DNA of 64,000 bases, from NCBI GenBank assembly GCA_024516155.1, contig JAJJXM010000020.1, positions 186,001 to 250,000 on the forward strand. Reading direction: 5' to 3'. Position numbers and translations under genes: made by a program. Below the pieces are notes generated by a model, which was not told the DNA's origin, did not search any database, and was given only the letters and a program-made list of their open reading frames with translations. Of this stretch, positions 11,233 through 25,547 are shown piece by piece (position 1 is the stretch's first letter; each line of letters opens with the position of its first letter). This DNA is from Pyronema omphalodes. Its lineage: Eukaryota > Ascomycota > Pezizomycetes > Pezizales > Pyronemataceae.

Positions 11233-14200
11233 GGACCTCATCATCAACGTCCGAAGTATCAACGCTGTCAATTCCATCCGCGCGAGATGTTCAGCGGGTT
11301 TGCTGGCGCGCTAAATAGAGTTGCCGCCCCGAAAAAAAATCCGACCATTCCAAAACAGCTTACACCCCACCTCTCTAATTTTTCCAAGGAGGGAGGGTTT
11401 ATGCACAGTTAGCATCCGATATCTGATGGCGGTTTGGTTATCTAGACTTTTTTGTATGTATGAGCTGTCCAAATATTTTCACTTGGTCCAACCAGCCAAC
11501 AAAGCAACCAGTTGAATTCGTGGAGAGCTCGTAAATCCTTTAGACTTTCTGCCACACTTTTACTTGATTTCGTTAGAAATATGTCTTTTTGATCCACAAC
11601 TTGAGTTTCCATGATGGCAATAATACAAAACCATAGCTTCGGCGGCTCCATGAGAAAAGATGAAGGATCAAGAGCCCTATGATAGGCAATTTCAACCAAA
11701 ATATTTTGTGCTGCAAGAAAACCAAAATGTCTTGGCATTTCTGTTGTGCTCGGGTGCATGTGGGGAAAAGTCAGGAACGGTGATACAACAAAGCGCCGGA
11801 CTTAACCCTGTAGCTGAGCACGCGATTGGCTCAAGAAAGCTCCTACCCACTGCAAAATCTCCAATCGAGCTAGATTAAATCAATTTGCATTAGCGCGCGG
11901 AGCCTTCCCCGCACCCCCTGTTTTTCAAGGATGCTTGTACTGATCAACGACATGGTAATTGATTCGGTTCCAGGACTTATATTGTCGCCGCTAGTGGTAA
12001 ACAGGAAATCGCCCCACAGGATGCACACCTGTCAGGTTTGACCTGAAACCGCACAGAGTTAACATCTGTGCATCTGTGCATCATTCGAGTGATAGTTTGT
12101 GTGGGGAAGGCGAAACATCTGTGGCAAATCAATGGCACTTCGCCTGCTTTGAGGCACAGCACAGTCCATGTGCGGTTAAATGCGATAAAATGCGCAGTAA
12201 ATATTAGTCTGAGTCTGAGTCCGCAGCACGGTCTACAGATGTCAAAAACGTGAGAAACGAGAGGAGAAAATAATAGTAAGGTCGTGGACAAAGCGTGGCT
12301 ATGATGAAGTGCTTCTACATCCTGCACATATGATTTCACAGCCATCTACATAAAAAGTTGTTAAGCCTCAACTCCTCTGCTTGATAAGTTAAGTCTAAGA
12401 CGGTCCTTCGCGAGCCCAGGCTTTCGGCTAGATCTTGTCGTTGCTTGATTTGTCTTTGCAATTCACAACATGGACTACCGAACATCCTGATCTAGGTCCC
12501 GGATTTTCGTATTTTTCTTTGAACTAACTCAACGCAAGGCCGATTTTCATGGTATGGTTTCTCACGGTACAAGTAGGTTTGTATCACCGGCGGCGAAAGA
12601 TATCCTGTGCTAACGAACAACACGTCAAATAAGCTTCCGCAGACTGTCAACGTGCTCGCCAAAGACTGTCTGAAAGCTCCGCCGAAATCTCTTGGTATTT
12701 TTACTATGCCCACACCTGATCATACCTACCCGAGCAGATGGGGAAAGAAAAAAAAAAACAAGCGTATTAAAGCGCCACCTGAAAGCTAACTAATGCTTTA
12801 GTCAGGCCCCTTCTGCGAAGAAGAAAAAAACGTGCAAAAAGTAAATCCATGAGCACCACCACCAAAAAAACCTTCAACCCGAAATTCAGGAACATCGAAA
12901 CTAGATTCTGGCAAACTATTTTTCAGAGCTAGACCTTTTCTAGATCTATGCTACGATATGCTTCGCCTCCTCGGGGTTGGGTTAAGGTTCCAGATATCTT
13001 CGGAGTCGGCCCCGTCCTCCATCCTGTGGTTAACGGATCCAGACTCCGAAATCTGGCGAACGATGAGGGATGTTGAAACCACATGTTCAACCTCTGTACT
13101 ATGGAGCGGCGAGCCATACGAGGATTTTCATCCACCACCATAGCAAATTCAACCTCGTACCAGCCTTACCTTGCTGCTAATGATGCTGCTGCGGCGGTAG
13201 ATATCGCGGGGAAGGATGCACCGAAGGTCCGAAACTACAAGCTTCAAGGTTGGAGGAAGCCAGAAGCCCGAAGTTCGGAGTTTGAAGTTCGAAGTTTCAA
13301 GGTTAAAACAAAAAACATGAGCATCATAGCCACGATGGTACAGGTACATACCACCATAGACGCATGATGTTTAGTTTCGGATATCTAGCCATATGGTTCC
13401 ATACGGTATGCACCATGAAACTTTGGGAGGAAAAGTCCCCGGGGCTTTCCGAAGTTGGATACCTTCTAGAACATCTTGCGGAAGGGTTTTCGAAGGGACT
13501 TTCGAAGGGACTTTTCGGAGCTGTGCCGAAATAGCAGGATTTATGCAACTATGGTGCATGATACAGGATATTCTCCAATAATACGCCAATATTTTTCTCT
13601 ATGTATTGTCTACATACTATACTTCTTCGGTAATTTTTGATTCTCTATGTATATGTACAGCACATACACATATAAATATACAATCTTATGGTTATGATTA
13701 TCGTTATGGTTTACCCCAGAAATGTACCAATTGCAGATTATTGTTTACTTATCCCATACGTACCCGGAGTACATATGATGATTTCATCCCGGTATTTTAG
13801 GGTATGGAGCGCCATACCATCCGGCAGACCAACAAACCATACAATTTTGCTCGGCCAGCAGGCCAAGCTTAACCAAAATGGCTTAAATCAAAGAAGCTCA
13901 ACGGCCAAGAAATAAAGTTGCCTTGCACAGCCGAATTTTGAAAGGGCTGGCACTGGGCAGGCCGTTTGGTTTGATTTAGTTCAGTTTAGCGTAGTTAGTT
14001 TTTATGGATGGAAACCAGACCAGCAACACCGCTGTATGCTTCTCCCCGAAGCTTGAAGGATGGATGGCATATGATGCACCAGCACCGTACATCCATATCC
14101 ACTTTGAAGTCACCTCGAAAGCCACCATGATGATTAGGCTCAAAGAATAACGGGAAAAAATGTCTTGGAAATGAAACTATCAATCTAGCAAGATTCAGGA

Positions 14201-16541
14201 ACAGCCGTACATATGGCATACCCTATGTAACGACCTTGGCCAACTCACAGCCAACATCGTCCATCTGACCGTCCTCGCGAAAAAAACTCGCTCAAGATGG
14301 CGGGATAGAGACTTACCTGGACTCCCTGGACTTACCTGGATTTTCTAGGCTACTTGGATTCCCTGGGTCCCCCGGGTTGGAGTAGGTAGTCCGAAGACAG
14401 TAGTCCGGTGGTATGGTAGTTCCAAGGAGAAGACCAAAGCGTGCACATCAGGGACCATCGGGAATTTCATCGGTGTAATGATGCAATTCCATATATCCAT
14501 GTCTCTCGCTAGACATCATCGAAAGGAAATCCGACCAGTGATTCTAAACAAGGGGCTGAGTTGAAACGTTGAAACATGATGGGGGGTTGGCCATGATCAT
14601 GATGATGAAATGGAGGGGTAAACCCTTATCAAAGTACAGCTGAGGTAGATATTCCTTCGATATCTTGAAACACCGCGCCTCCTTCAGGTTTTTTATCGGA
14701 GATGTTGCCCGTCTGTCTAACAGGTATTTATTATTGAAGACGGGAAGGGTCCGATGGAGGTTGTGAGGCGGTGAATAATGCTTGGTTATTTTATAGGGAT
14801 TTGCTCCCGTGACCTATGATGAGCTTTGTTTGATTTCATCTTGAGCCCTATGAAAATGCCTTGAATTTACAGCGCAAAAAAATAACTCACAATATGTGCA
14901 TTTTTGTATGCTGAGGGTCAATTTTGCCACGAGATTTTCGGTACAAATGCGTTCAGGAACAGGAAGAGAAAGAATCGGGTACAAGATTAACCCGATGACT
15001 GGGTAATAATACCTTGATATACGGGGACTTATCAAGATGTGTAATTTGATAAGCCACGATTAGCACACTTTGTTACATTCAGTATGAATTTCTTAGCTGA
15101 TGTTTACGAGAGTTACAGCCTCCACTGAAACACGTAATGAAGAAAGGATCATGCCAAACAAGACAGAGCAATTCAATAGTCAGGTGATAAACCGTTATTG
15201 CCATCGCTTTTTGTTGAGCATGGCGGAGTATGGCAGTGTTTTTAATTGTGAAGGAATTGTTCTGGGTTATTATTCAAGAGTCATGAATAATGAACGTTCT
15301 TGGACGCAGTTGATCGCCGACGCCACAGGTGTAGTCATGTAACCGCCACAGAACCATGATGCTCACCATACCTCTGTTTGGTCTTGATAGGTTGGTTAAT
15401 GGAACACGGCTGTACTTTGTAGCTGAGCTGAGCCTCATTACCGTATTCATTCACTTCGGTTGCAGTGTAAAATTGTCGCGTGTAGCGCTAACACAATCTC
15501 CCTCTTTCACAAACACACCAATCGTTACCAATCATCATCAGCCATACTCTCATCAAGAAGGAAGTCTTGTGTCCTCTCGCTCAGCATACCCCCTCTACAA
15601 GCGCCGGCTTATTCTCGAGAGTCTTGGACACGAGTAAGTGCCCGCTGAGATGGTATGTAGAGATGTTGGCTCCAACCGAAGGCAGCTACAACTGTACCCA
15701 AAGGAGAGACGTGTATCCTGTGCCGTATGGTGTCCGCCATTCCCCACAGACAATGGTACATATCATGACAAGCCGGAGCATTCGCCGCGCAAAATTTGGT
15801 AATACATATCGCGTTGTTATTCGTTCCTTCATGCATAGTGGTTATCTAATGTAGATCGATCTGGAAGAAAAGACCTATGAGATGGATGGGAAATGATCAA
15901 CGACTCCACAGGCGCGATAATCAGCACTCAACCGACGTTCAAATGTTTATTTCGTCAAATAAATTTCCATATCAACCCTTGGTATTTCGGCGCAGGCGTC
16001 TAGTTCTTTCGCGTAAAACGATGGTTTCTGTTGAATTTCAACTTCTACTCGGGGGTCGTTATTCGAAGACAACCAGGGCCCGTCCGATACGGTTGAAATG
16101 GTGTTACGCTACGGTTGGCAGGGGTTTTACAAACTAATACAAGCATAGGTGGGCTGTGCTCTTTTCTAGCTTTTATAGTACAATACAAGACGGACGCTCC
16201 TCCGAGGTGCTTGGTTGATTTGTCTGCTAAATATCGCCGAGTGCCAGCTTTGAGTTCGAAAACTAATCTGTGCTTCTGGTATACACAACTCCAGCCTGTT
16301 TACCAATTCGGTACGTACCTCACTCTCAGACAAAGCCCTGTGTCGGCAGATTATACCGGAATACATTCAAGATTCTAATATTGTTTCAGGCCCCTACACA
16401 GTCATAATAGTGCGGCGCCGCCATAAAGCTGAAAGGCATTTTTACCATCATAAGCCTTACGCTCAACCTTCATTCACCTTATACATTCAGCACCGGTAAA
16501 CAAAAAACCACAATACCGCAGTAAAGCGGCACTGCCTCAAG

Positions 16542-19500
16542 ATGGCGTCTTCTGACATTCCTAATATTGAGATTAATATTGCTGTAAGTAGCTCTCCATA
16601 TCCGATCGATCAGATTTTTCTTCATCAATCAGAAAACTAATTACAATGGGTGTTTATCAGGCTGATGACAGCTCTAATGACGACGGAGTCCGTAGACTAT
16701 CAAACCCCGAGACTCTCCACACCCCCAATACTCTTGCACCTTCGACTTTCAGCAAATCCAGATCTTCTTCAGTTTCTGGAGCCACGTTGACTGCCGACGA
16801 CGAGTCTATCGCTCCTCGTAAACCCGCAACTGTTGTGCACTGTACCGAGGCCGAACTTGCAGTAATTTTCAAGCCCGATGCCGGAAATGAGCAGGACTTT
16901 CACCCCGAGAACAACCCTTTTGCATTCAGCGTTGGACAGCTCAATAAGTTTTTGAACCCTAAGTCTTTGGACGCATTCAAGGCTGTTGGAGGAATCAAGG
17001 GATTGGAAAAGGGATTGCAGACCGATCTGACTTCTGGACTTTCCATTGATGAATGCGCTGTTCCCGCCAGAGTTACTTTTGAGGAGGCTATTCACGCTTC
17101 TGAGACTAGCAGGGATAATGCTTCAGCTCCCCATGTTGGTGATGGTTCCGCTGGATCTTTCTCCGACAGAAAGCGCATTTTCAAGGACAATTCTTTACCC
17201 TCAAAGAAGGCCAAATCTCTTTGGCGTTTGATGTGGGAGCAGTACCAGGACAAAATTCTTATCCTTTTGACTGTTGCTGCTGTTATTTCTTTGGCTCTTG
17301 GACTTTACGAAACTTTCGGTGTTGAACACGCTCCTGGTGCTCCCCCTGCAGTCGACTGGATTGAGGGAGTTGCCATTTGCGTTGCCATTGTTATTGTTGT
17401 CTTGGTTGGATCTTTGAACGACTGGCAGAAGGAGCGTCAGTTTGTTAAACTTAATGCTAAGGTATGTGCATTTTTCAGCTTTTCCATCTATTTTTATAAT
17501 CCATGCTAATAATCGCTGTAGAAAGAGGACCGTGAGGTCAAGGTTATCCGTTCTGGCAAGTCTATTCAGATCAATGTTGTTGACATTCTCGTTGGAGATG
17601 TTCTTCACTTGGAGCCTGGTGACATGATTCCCGCTGATGGTATTTTCATTTCTGGACACAACGTCAAGTGTGACGAGTCTTCCGCCACTGGAGAGTCCGA
17701 CCAGATGAAGAAGACCGCTGGAGATGAGGTCTACCGCCGTATCATTGCTGGTACCGCTGACAGCAAGCTCGACTGTTTCATGATTTCCGGATCCAAGGTT
17801 TTGGAGGGTGTTGGTACATACCTCGTCACCTCTACTGGAGTCAACTCTTCTTTCGGAAAGCTCATGATGTCTCTCCACCAGGAGGTCGAGCCCACTCCTC
17901 TCCAGGTCAAGCTCGGAAAGATTGCCGATGCTATTGCTTACCTTGGAGGAGGAGCTGCCCTCGTTCTCTTCATGGTTTTGTTCTTCCGTTTCTGTGCTGG
18001 ACTTCCTTCCGACACTCGTCCTGCTGCCGATAAGGGATCCGCTTTCTTGGATATCTTGATTGTCGCCATTACTCTTATCGTTGTCGCTATTCCTGAGGGT
18101 CTTCCCCTTGCCGTCACTTTGGCTTTGGCTTTCGCTACCACCCGTATGCTTAAGGAGAACAACCTTGTCCGTGTCCTCCGTGCTTGCGAGACCATGGGTA
18201 ACGCCACTACTGTGTGCTCCGACAAGACCGGTACTCTTACTCAGAACAAGATGACTGTTGTTGCCGGTATTATTGGAACCAACGACAAGTTCTTCATGAA
18301 CCAGGACAAGCCCCAGGCTGGAGAGAGAAGCCCCCGCGATACTGTTGCTGCTATGTCTCCTACCGCCAAGGAGCTTCTTCTTAAGTCTATTGCCCTCAAC
18401 TCTACTGCTTTCGACGGAGAGGAGAACGGTGAGGCTACCTTCATTGGATCTAAGACTGAGACCGCTATGCTTTCTTTCGCCCGCGACTACCTTGGAATGC
18501 AGTCTGTTCAGATTGAGCGTACCCAGTCTGAGACTGTTCAGATGATTCCCTTCGACTCTAAGATTAAGTGCATGGGATGTGTTGTCAAGATCCCCAAGGG
18601 ACCTTACCGTTTCTTCGTCAAGGGAGCTTCTGAGATCCTTCTTGAGAAGACCAGCCACACCGTCAGCGACCTTTCTTCCGAGCACATTGGAGTTTCCAAC
18701 CTCTCCAACGAGGACAAGGAATCCCTCAAGAACACTATCAACGAATTTGCCGGACGCTCTCTCCGTACCATTGGAATTGTCTACAAGGACTACGCTGCCT
18801 GGCCCCCTGCTGGTGTTCCCGTCAAGGAGGATGCTCCCAACGAGGCTCAGTTCGAGGCTATTTTCAAGGACATGATCTTCCTTGGAATTGTTGGAATCAT
18901 GGACCCTCTCCGTCCCGGTGTTCCCGAGGCTGTTCGTCAGTGCCAGCACGCCGGTGTTACTGTCCGCATGGTCACTGGTGACAACTTGATCACCGCCAAG
19001 GCTATTGCTCGTGACTGTGGTATTCTTACTGAGACCGGAATTTCTATGGAGGGACCCCAATTCCGTAACCTCTCTGAGTCTGAGATGGATGCTATTCTCC
19101 CTAACCTTCAGGTCCTTGCCCGTTCTTCCCCCGAGGACAAGAAGATTTTGGTCGGACGTCTTAAGTACCTTGGGGAGACTGTTGCCGTCACTGGAGATGG
19201 AACCAACGATGGACCTGCTCTTAAAATGGCCGATGTAGGTTTCTCTATGGGTATTGCCGGTACTGAAGTCGCCAAGGAGGCCTCTTCTATCATTCTCATG
19301 GACGACAACTTCGCTTCCATCATTAAGGCTCTTATGTGGGGACGTGCTGTCAACGATGCTGTCCAGAAGTTCTTGCAGTTCCAGCTTACTGTTAACATCA
19401 CCGCCGTCTTCCTTACTTTCGTCTCTGCTGTCTCTTCTGCCAAGATGGAGTCTGTCCTTACCGCTGTTCAGCTTCTTTGGGTTAACTTGATCATGGACAC

Positions 19501-20218
19501 CTTCGCTGCCCTTGCTCTTGCCACCGATGCTCCTACCCCTGAGATTCTTAACCGCAAGCCTTCCCCCAAGTCCGCTCCCCTTGTCACCTTGAACATGTGG
19601 AAGATGATTATTGGTCAGGCCATTTTCCAGTTGGCTGTTACCTACGTCTTGTACTTCGGAGGAAAGGACATCTTCCCTGCTTCCTGGACCGAGAAGGAGC
19701 TTAGAACCGTTGTCTTCAACACTTTCGTCTGGATGCAGATTTTTAACGAATTCAACAACCGTCGTCTTGACAACAAGTTCAACATTTTCCAGGGTATCCA
19801 GCACAACTACTTTTTCATCGGAATCAACTGTATCATGGTTGGAGGACAGGTTATGATTGTTTACGTTGGAGGAGCCGCTTTCTCTATCACCCGTATCAAC
19901 GGACAGCAGTGGGCAGTCTGTGTTGTTCTCGCCGCTCTTTGTGTTCCCTGGGCTATCATCATCCGTCTCATCCCTGATGAGTTTGTTGCGAAGTGCTGGG
20001 ACGGTCTCACCGCTATCTGCGGTCCTAAGGTCAAGGCTTTCAACGACTTTTTCTGGAGATACCCCGGAAAGATCATCCCCAAGCGTTTCGGACCCAAGGC
20101 ACGTCTTGTCTCAGCTGTTAACGAGACTCAGCCCGCCCACGTTCAGTCCTGGGAGTTGACTGAGCAGCGTCGTGCTTCTCAGTCTGCGGACGTTGAGAAC
20201 CAGAACCAGACCCGTTGA
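16542..20218 (+). CDS. PMC1: Vacuolar-type Ca2+-transporting P-type ATPase (PMC1-like)
   Basis: P2B-type ATPase that pumps Ca2+ out of the cytosol, in fungi mainly into the vacuole. Exons 16542-16583, 16661-17461 and 17522-20218 give 1179 aa, close to yeast Pmc1 (1173 aa). The introns are 77 and 60 nt with consensus ends and CTAAT branches. The first exon codes only 14 residues; without it the start would fall in intron sequence. Landmarks are the first membrane pair near residues 200-260, the actuator TGES (CDESSATGESD), the membrane motif PEGLPLAVTLALAF, the phosphorylation site DKTGTLT (Asp about 515), the nucleotide-binding FVKGASE, the hinge TGDGTNDGPALK, and the C-terminal membrane helices. 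It lacks the long C-terminal calmodulin-binding tail of animal PMCA pumps. Exons 2 and 3 show strong codon bias (few TTA/CTA/TCA), suggesting high expression. Family assignment is firm; vacuolar location is inferred from the PMC1 family. Confidence 0.95.
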
Positions 20219-23200
20219 AAAACGGCATAGAGGGTTCATCCTTTACACGGAATCAATAAGGGTATGGGGTCTCGGGCGGCTTCGGGCGGCTTCCGAGATT
20301 ACTTGCGTGGTGGAATAATGGCAGATGGATCGGTATGATGGTAATAATGACGACGTTTAAAAAATTTTGATTCTTACAACTATACTAAAACTATACGGAC
20401 GACACTATTGAAAAAATCGCCACCATCGTCATTTACTGGGCTACGCTACACATACTCTGGACGGATACCTGGATTGTGGTGGATGAGGTGGACTAAAAAA
20501 AAAAGATGGATGATATATAAAAAAAGAGAGAAAGATGCGTAATTAAATATGGTCGGTTCTAATGTTTTATTTTTTCAATTATTCTTAAAGAGGCGATAGT
20601 AAAAATTATATATATCCTGTTGATATATTTACTTGGCGATTAGCCTTGCAAATTTGTATGTATACAGAGTTTTCTTTTTACACTTCCCTTTGTTGGTACA
20701 AAATGATTCCCTTTTTCCTTTTTACAGTCAGGCATACGGCGAGGCGTTGTTTTTGTATTGTTTGTTTCCTATTTCTTTGTATTTGTTATCGGTTCACGGG
20801 AAGGTGGTAATTGGGGGAGCGGATCTGGTTTTTCCTTTTGACCGGCTTGCTTTTTACATAAGCAAGGTATAGACCGTTTTTGTTTTATGCAGTTATACTG
20901 GAATCAGTTATACACACGAAGTTGATGATAGTTCTAAAAAATGGGGTTATGGATGGAATTTGGAAAGCCTTAGATGATAGTAGGATTGATCTATACTGGG
21001 GTACTATGTAGCTAGTTGCAGCAAATTCAATTGAACAAATGTAATTCAAATTAAAAACATCGTCTACACCATGTGAAATACGCGAATCGTAGGGCAGGCG
21101 TGAAAAAGCTTTGCCTCCACATGCTCATAAAATCAAGAAAAATGAAGCATGACGCTAAACAACACTTTCTAGAACCTATCTCTCCACCCATTCTTACGGA
21201 ACTGCACTTTCTTTGCATAGATTAAGTTACCCAAAAACCAAGATAATGACATCATAAATGCGACATACCCTCAGTATTGATGGTAGACCATATATACAGC
21301 GTTTATTATCTGCAACAGAACCGCGCGAGTGCATTTATCATGGTGCCCACCATACTCCCCCATATTAAAATCTCGCCTGAAAGAGCATCAACAGCATAGC
21401 CAGGTAGGTATGCACTCTCCTTCCGTTAGTAAAAGGTTCCTTCATCTGGAATAGTTATTTCCTTTTGTAAGGTTCCGTATGCTAGCTTCTATGTGCTTTA
21501 CCGAAGGAACAAGTTCCTTAAGGTAATCCATATCACCATACATATGCTCGTTGGCTACATATGTATTCTAGGTATGCGTATGTAAATCATGTTTCACAGA
21601 ATTTATACCTAGATACCTAGCCAGCCCCCAACCCCGTACGTATATCAAAACACATATAACTAGCGACTACGTATGGCACAAAAGCATCTGAAAACATCCA
21701 GTATCAGGGGAGATTTTGAGCCGGCCTTATGGCAGAAAGTCTAGAGATTATCATACAGCTGTACTTTGTTCTCGGGTATGGCATGTAGAGGTGGGAGAAT
21801 CTGCCTCTGCAGTGCAGAGTATCCTAGCCGAGAAAGGGGGCTGTGCAAAGTTCACGGGAGTGTGTAACGCTATTGGTTCAGCCGGACAAGTGATTGCACA
21901 TCATGCAACTTTGCACTGCCCCAATGCAATGATCTGTAACAACGGCACTAATCCGTATAGGGCATTGGTTCAAAAAACTGTGGAGACTGAACGTGGTGGA
22001 ATGAACTGGAATGATACATACAGAGACAGAGGAGTAGATACACAGTACATACAGCGATGGTTATAACTTACTTACTTATCGACATATCACAGACCCAAAT
22101 GGCGCTTATTTTTCGTATCATCTGCAGAAAGCTACGTCAATATGTCGTTGGTACATGTGATTACAACCTTTATCCACTGTGCATTTGGGGAACCACGCGA
22201 TTGAAACACAGATCTTACAACACGGGAAATGAAACCATTCAGTTTCATGTGAGCATTGTGTGTGCGTGAAGGCTTTGGTAAATATAAACCCATCCGAGCC
22301 TTCCTATCGCTCCCTATAGAAGATCCTCTGGACCCCCAGGTTTCAAAACTCAACCGCGCGCAAGGCATCAAACAATATTCAGGCATCAAGGCTGAAAATT
22401 CTATCATAAATGTCTTTACTTTAACCCATGGCTGCCTTATCTGCCAGATGTTGATATCAACTTACAGCCTACTACATTTCAACCTTAAGGGCTCAGCCCT
22501 ACCATTACCAGTTTTGAATATACAGTACCTTAAAGTTTCACCTGATGCAGGTATTTCTTCACCGAGCTAAACTAGTGTTTTAATTGGCAAATTCCATACA
22601 GAAATGAAGATTTCCGAATGTCATTTAGTTAAGAGTACATAGAGATTTGTAATCTCATAGTCCATGGCTTGGCGGTTGCGTTTGATTCTAATTACCAGGG
22701 CTTAGTTCGTGGTTTTTTGTATGGAACCGTAGAAAGTCTCGGATTTACCGATGATGATGATGATTTCGATCCCGGCCGCCGTTTGCTTCCGATGGTCTAA
22801 GACGGAGGATGTACCGTCCTTGGCATCCGGTACCGGCGAGGCGGAGTTATGTATCGGCCAGGTTATGTCTGGCTTTACGAGTACATAGACTTCGGGACTT
22901 TTTTTATTACAGATGTCTTGTGTATTATTCCCTGCTCTAGGTTGGTAGGAATTTCATCTCCCTATGTACATGGGATCTTCTAGAATACGTAGCTGCATCA
23001 TGCATGTGTCATCCTTTCAATACTGGATAGTTATGACTAGTCGTTGTCCGGAAGGATTCGAAAAGTTCTATTTCATAGTTACAGTAGCTGGATATTAGGG
23101 TTTGTTCCGGAGGCTAGTGACCGGATATGTTCAGCATACCGCTGTCTTCTGCAGGATGAGGTGATGCTATGGTGGACATGTGTCTATAAAACTCTGCGTT

Positions 23201-25547
23201 GTAACCATTTGTTTGAAATTTAGGCGGCCAAAAGAAATCCCGAAGATCTCCCGGACATCACCCGAAGGAAATCCAGATGCAAGCTTAGAGTCTAAGACTC
23301 TCAGCCACGTTGAAAGTTGAAGATAAGGTCGTTACACATATAAAAGACTAGATCCAGAAAAAATGACAACGAATTCTTCAACCTTAGTCACATTTCTCCA
23401 TTTGGGTGGTTCGATGCAACCAACGGTGAATCAATTTGTCAATCTGAACACGTTGTCAATTCATGATAATACACTAGCAAGAAAGACTTACCGAATATCA
23501 GATGCGTTATACCGAAGTTGGGGAGGCGGAGTCGATAATTCAATGACGAATATAGGGTATTTGGAAATTAGAGAACAAATCTTTAACTTCTCAGGCATTT
23601 TTCATGACTCCATCATTCCCATTCGTAAATTTGCAGCGGGTATACGGGGATCCCCAGTCGAAAGTGTAGGAAACCTGACCGATGTTCTCAAAATTTGACA
23701 GCTCGTGGAGACGAGGAGGCTGTGAAGATATTTTAGGTTAATATTTTTGCCATGCTGGCACTGTAAACGATGCTCGCCTTACTACTTAGACCGAAAAATA
23801 GGCTGTAGGCTATGTCTAGCAAATATTTACCTGTCTTTTCTATCAGATGATGGGTTATTCGAAGAATCTCCAAGGTAAACAAACGAGTTACGAGCGGATA
23901 TTCTAAGATCTCTATGAGGTTCACACTGTTTGCAAGTCTTAAGGTACGTGGAGGAGGAGGCTGTAAAGTGTATTTTGAACACCCTGCTAGCCCTTGTAAC
24001 GTCCTGAATTATGATGTTTTCAGAAAGCAGGCACCGGTGACACGTGGTTTCGTATTGGGCGCGTGAATAATCCACATGCATTGATGATAGAATGCATCGA
24101 AGGTAGGGGTAGATAATGCATAAATCTTTGTAATCTTTTGAGTAAAGAATTCAGATTGTTACTCGAAGGCTTTTGAAGCCTTGAATGAAAACCTGGATTC
24201 AAAGCCTATTAACAAGGATTTTTATCGCGAAATTCGCGGTGAACTGAGGGATAATGACACCCCTGGGTGTGTGCCATACCTACCCCGGATTTATTGGCTT
24301 CTATTGCCTGTTATAAGCCGCTGCCACATATCTTAAATGGTTGGTACATCGAGAACAATGAATATACATATACTAGATTCTACATATTTGTGCTACGTCT
24401 GAGAAGCACTTGAGACCTGGCACTTATGGCTGGAGCATATAGCTTAAAGGATGGCCAGTCTATTTGCGCGCCGAACGAAATTAGTAGCTAGCTTTATTGG
24501 GTCTACGTTCTTCGTTCGATGTATTTATTGGATCTCATATTTGTCACTAGATTTTGCTTATGTAGAATGCTCGTAGGTTTTGAGCTTTCAATTTGCATAT
24601 ATTGGTCGCGTGATACGGAATTGTGCATAATCACGCCAGGTTCCTCGGATTATCTGAATATCGGTATTACAGGTATAGAATACCATTACAGTACCTCACC
24701 AGTATAATTTTGTGCTCCTACGTTCTATATGCTATCGGCCTAAGAATTCGAAATAACAGAGGGTGTATGCGCATATTCCTTAGCACATCCAGATCAGGGA
24801 AACTATTAACACCTGTATACATAATTCGAAAGGAATATGTTTAAAAAATCATGTCCAAGTGCATTTATGTGACATATAGAGTGCCATAAATTGGTACGAA
24901 GCGCTCATCCGGCGTCAAGTACATAGCTTAAGCAGAGTGGAGGATCGTTAACCATCACCTAGGGTCTGTCTAACCCTAGCGGAAAATTACGAGTGATCGA
25001 TAAAGTGCTTACGAACGACGCGTTCCAACGCGTGTCGGGTGGCGTCGCCTCTTCCACATAAACCGGTTCAAAATGTCCATCCACGTAACCATTGATAAAA
25101 ACTGCTCCGCCTCCGGCTATGTACGTTTTCAGGGTACCGACGGTGGTGGCGTCATCCGTTAACTCCCTGATAGAGTTAAAAGTGTTCAACTTGGGTGGCA
25201 ATGGGGTTCGCAGGCAACATAGCAAATGATTTGGAAAATTTAATATAGTTTAATTCTACATTTAACCTTTTAGATAAAAAAGAGACATCATCCTTAGTCA
25301 CATGAGTAGGTTCATATATGCACTTATGTAAGTTATTACATGGGAGCGAGTGACGAACACACATCTGGGATGCCTCTAGGACCCAAGAATTACGAAACAA
25401 AAGATAAATTTTAATTTTAATATTCTATCAGAAAACAGTAGAAAGAGCCAGAAAATCCTACACTTCATCCCTCGATATTTTTCCGCCACTATACGTTCAT
25501 TAGAGCTCTATGTTTCACTATTTCATCGTATTTGTAAATCCCTCCCA
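20219..25547. other. Gene-free interval, 5.3 kb
   Basis: This lies between the 3' ends of the Ca2+-ATPase and the SRA-domain gene, which converge on it. No ORF over about 120 codons has a recognisable feature. An 88-codon minus-strand ORF (24959-25225) has a non-random-looking Gly-rich core (IAGGGAVFINGYVDG) but no ATG near its start and no splice partner that I can find. The ATPase 3' UTR probably occupies the first few hundred bases, where the sequence is T-rich. Confidence 0.55.

Larger units (their letters stand above)
7997..16541. other. Gene-free interval, 8.5 kb
   Basis: This lies between the divergently transcribed transcription-factor and Ca2+-ATPase genes, so it holds both promoters. 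No ORF exceeds about 125 codons and none is recognisable. It contains poly-G, poly-C and poly-T tracts (8120-9181), a GAT-type microsatellite near 9740-9777, a CCTCCACAT array near 11168-11232, and short reiterations of GAAGTTCG (13256-13305), TTCGAAGGGACTT (near 13490-13517) and CTTACCTGGA (14320-14342). The pyrimidine-rich stretch just upstream of 7996 resembles a long 5' leader. Noncoding RNA genes cannot be excluded. Confidence 0.55.

Noticed and set aside
17201..19804. Minus-strand 867-codon ORF as a gene
   Set aside because: It lies fully antisense to the Ca2+-ATPase exons, has no domain, and is explained by codon bias of the sense strand.
24959..25225. 88-codon minus-strand ORF with a Gly-rich core as a gene fragment
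   Set aside because: It starts at TTG, has no splice partner or known motif, and is too short to support alone.
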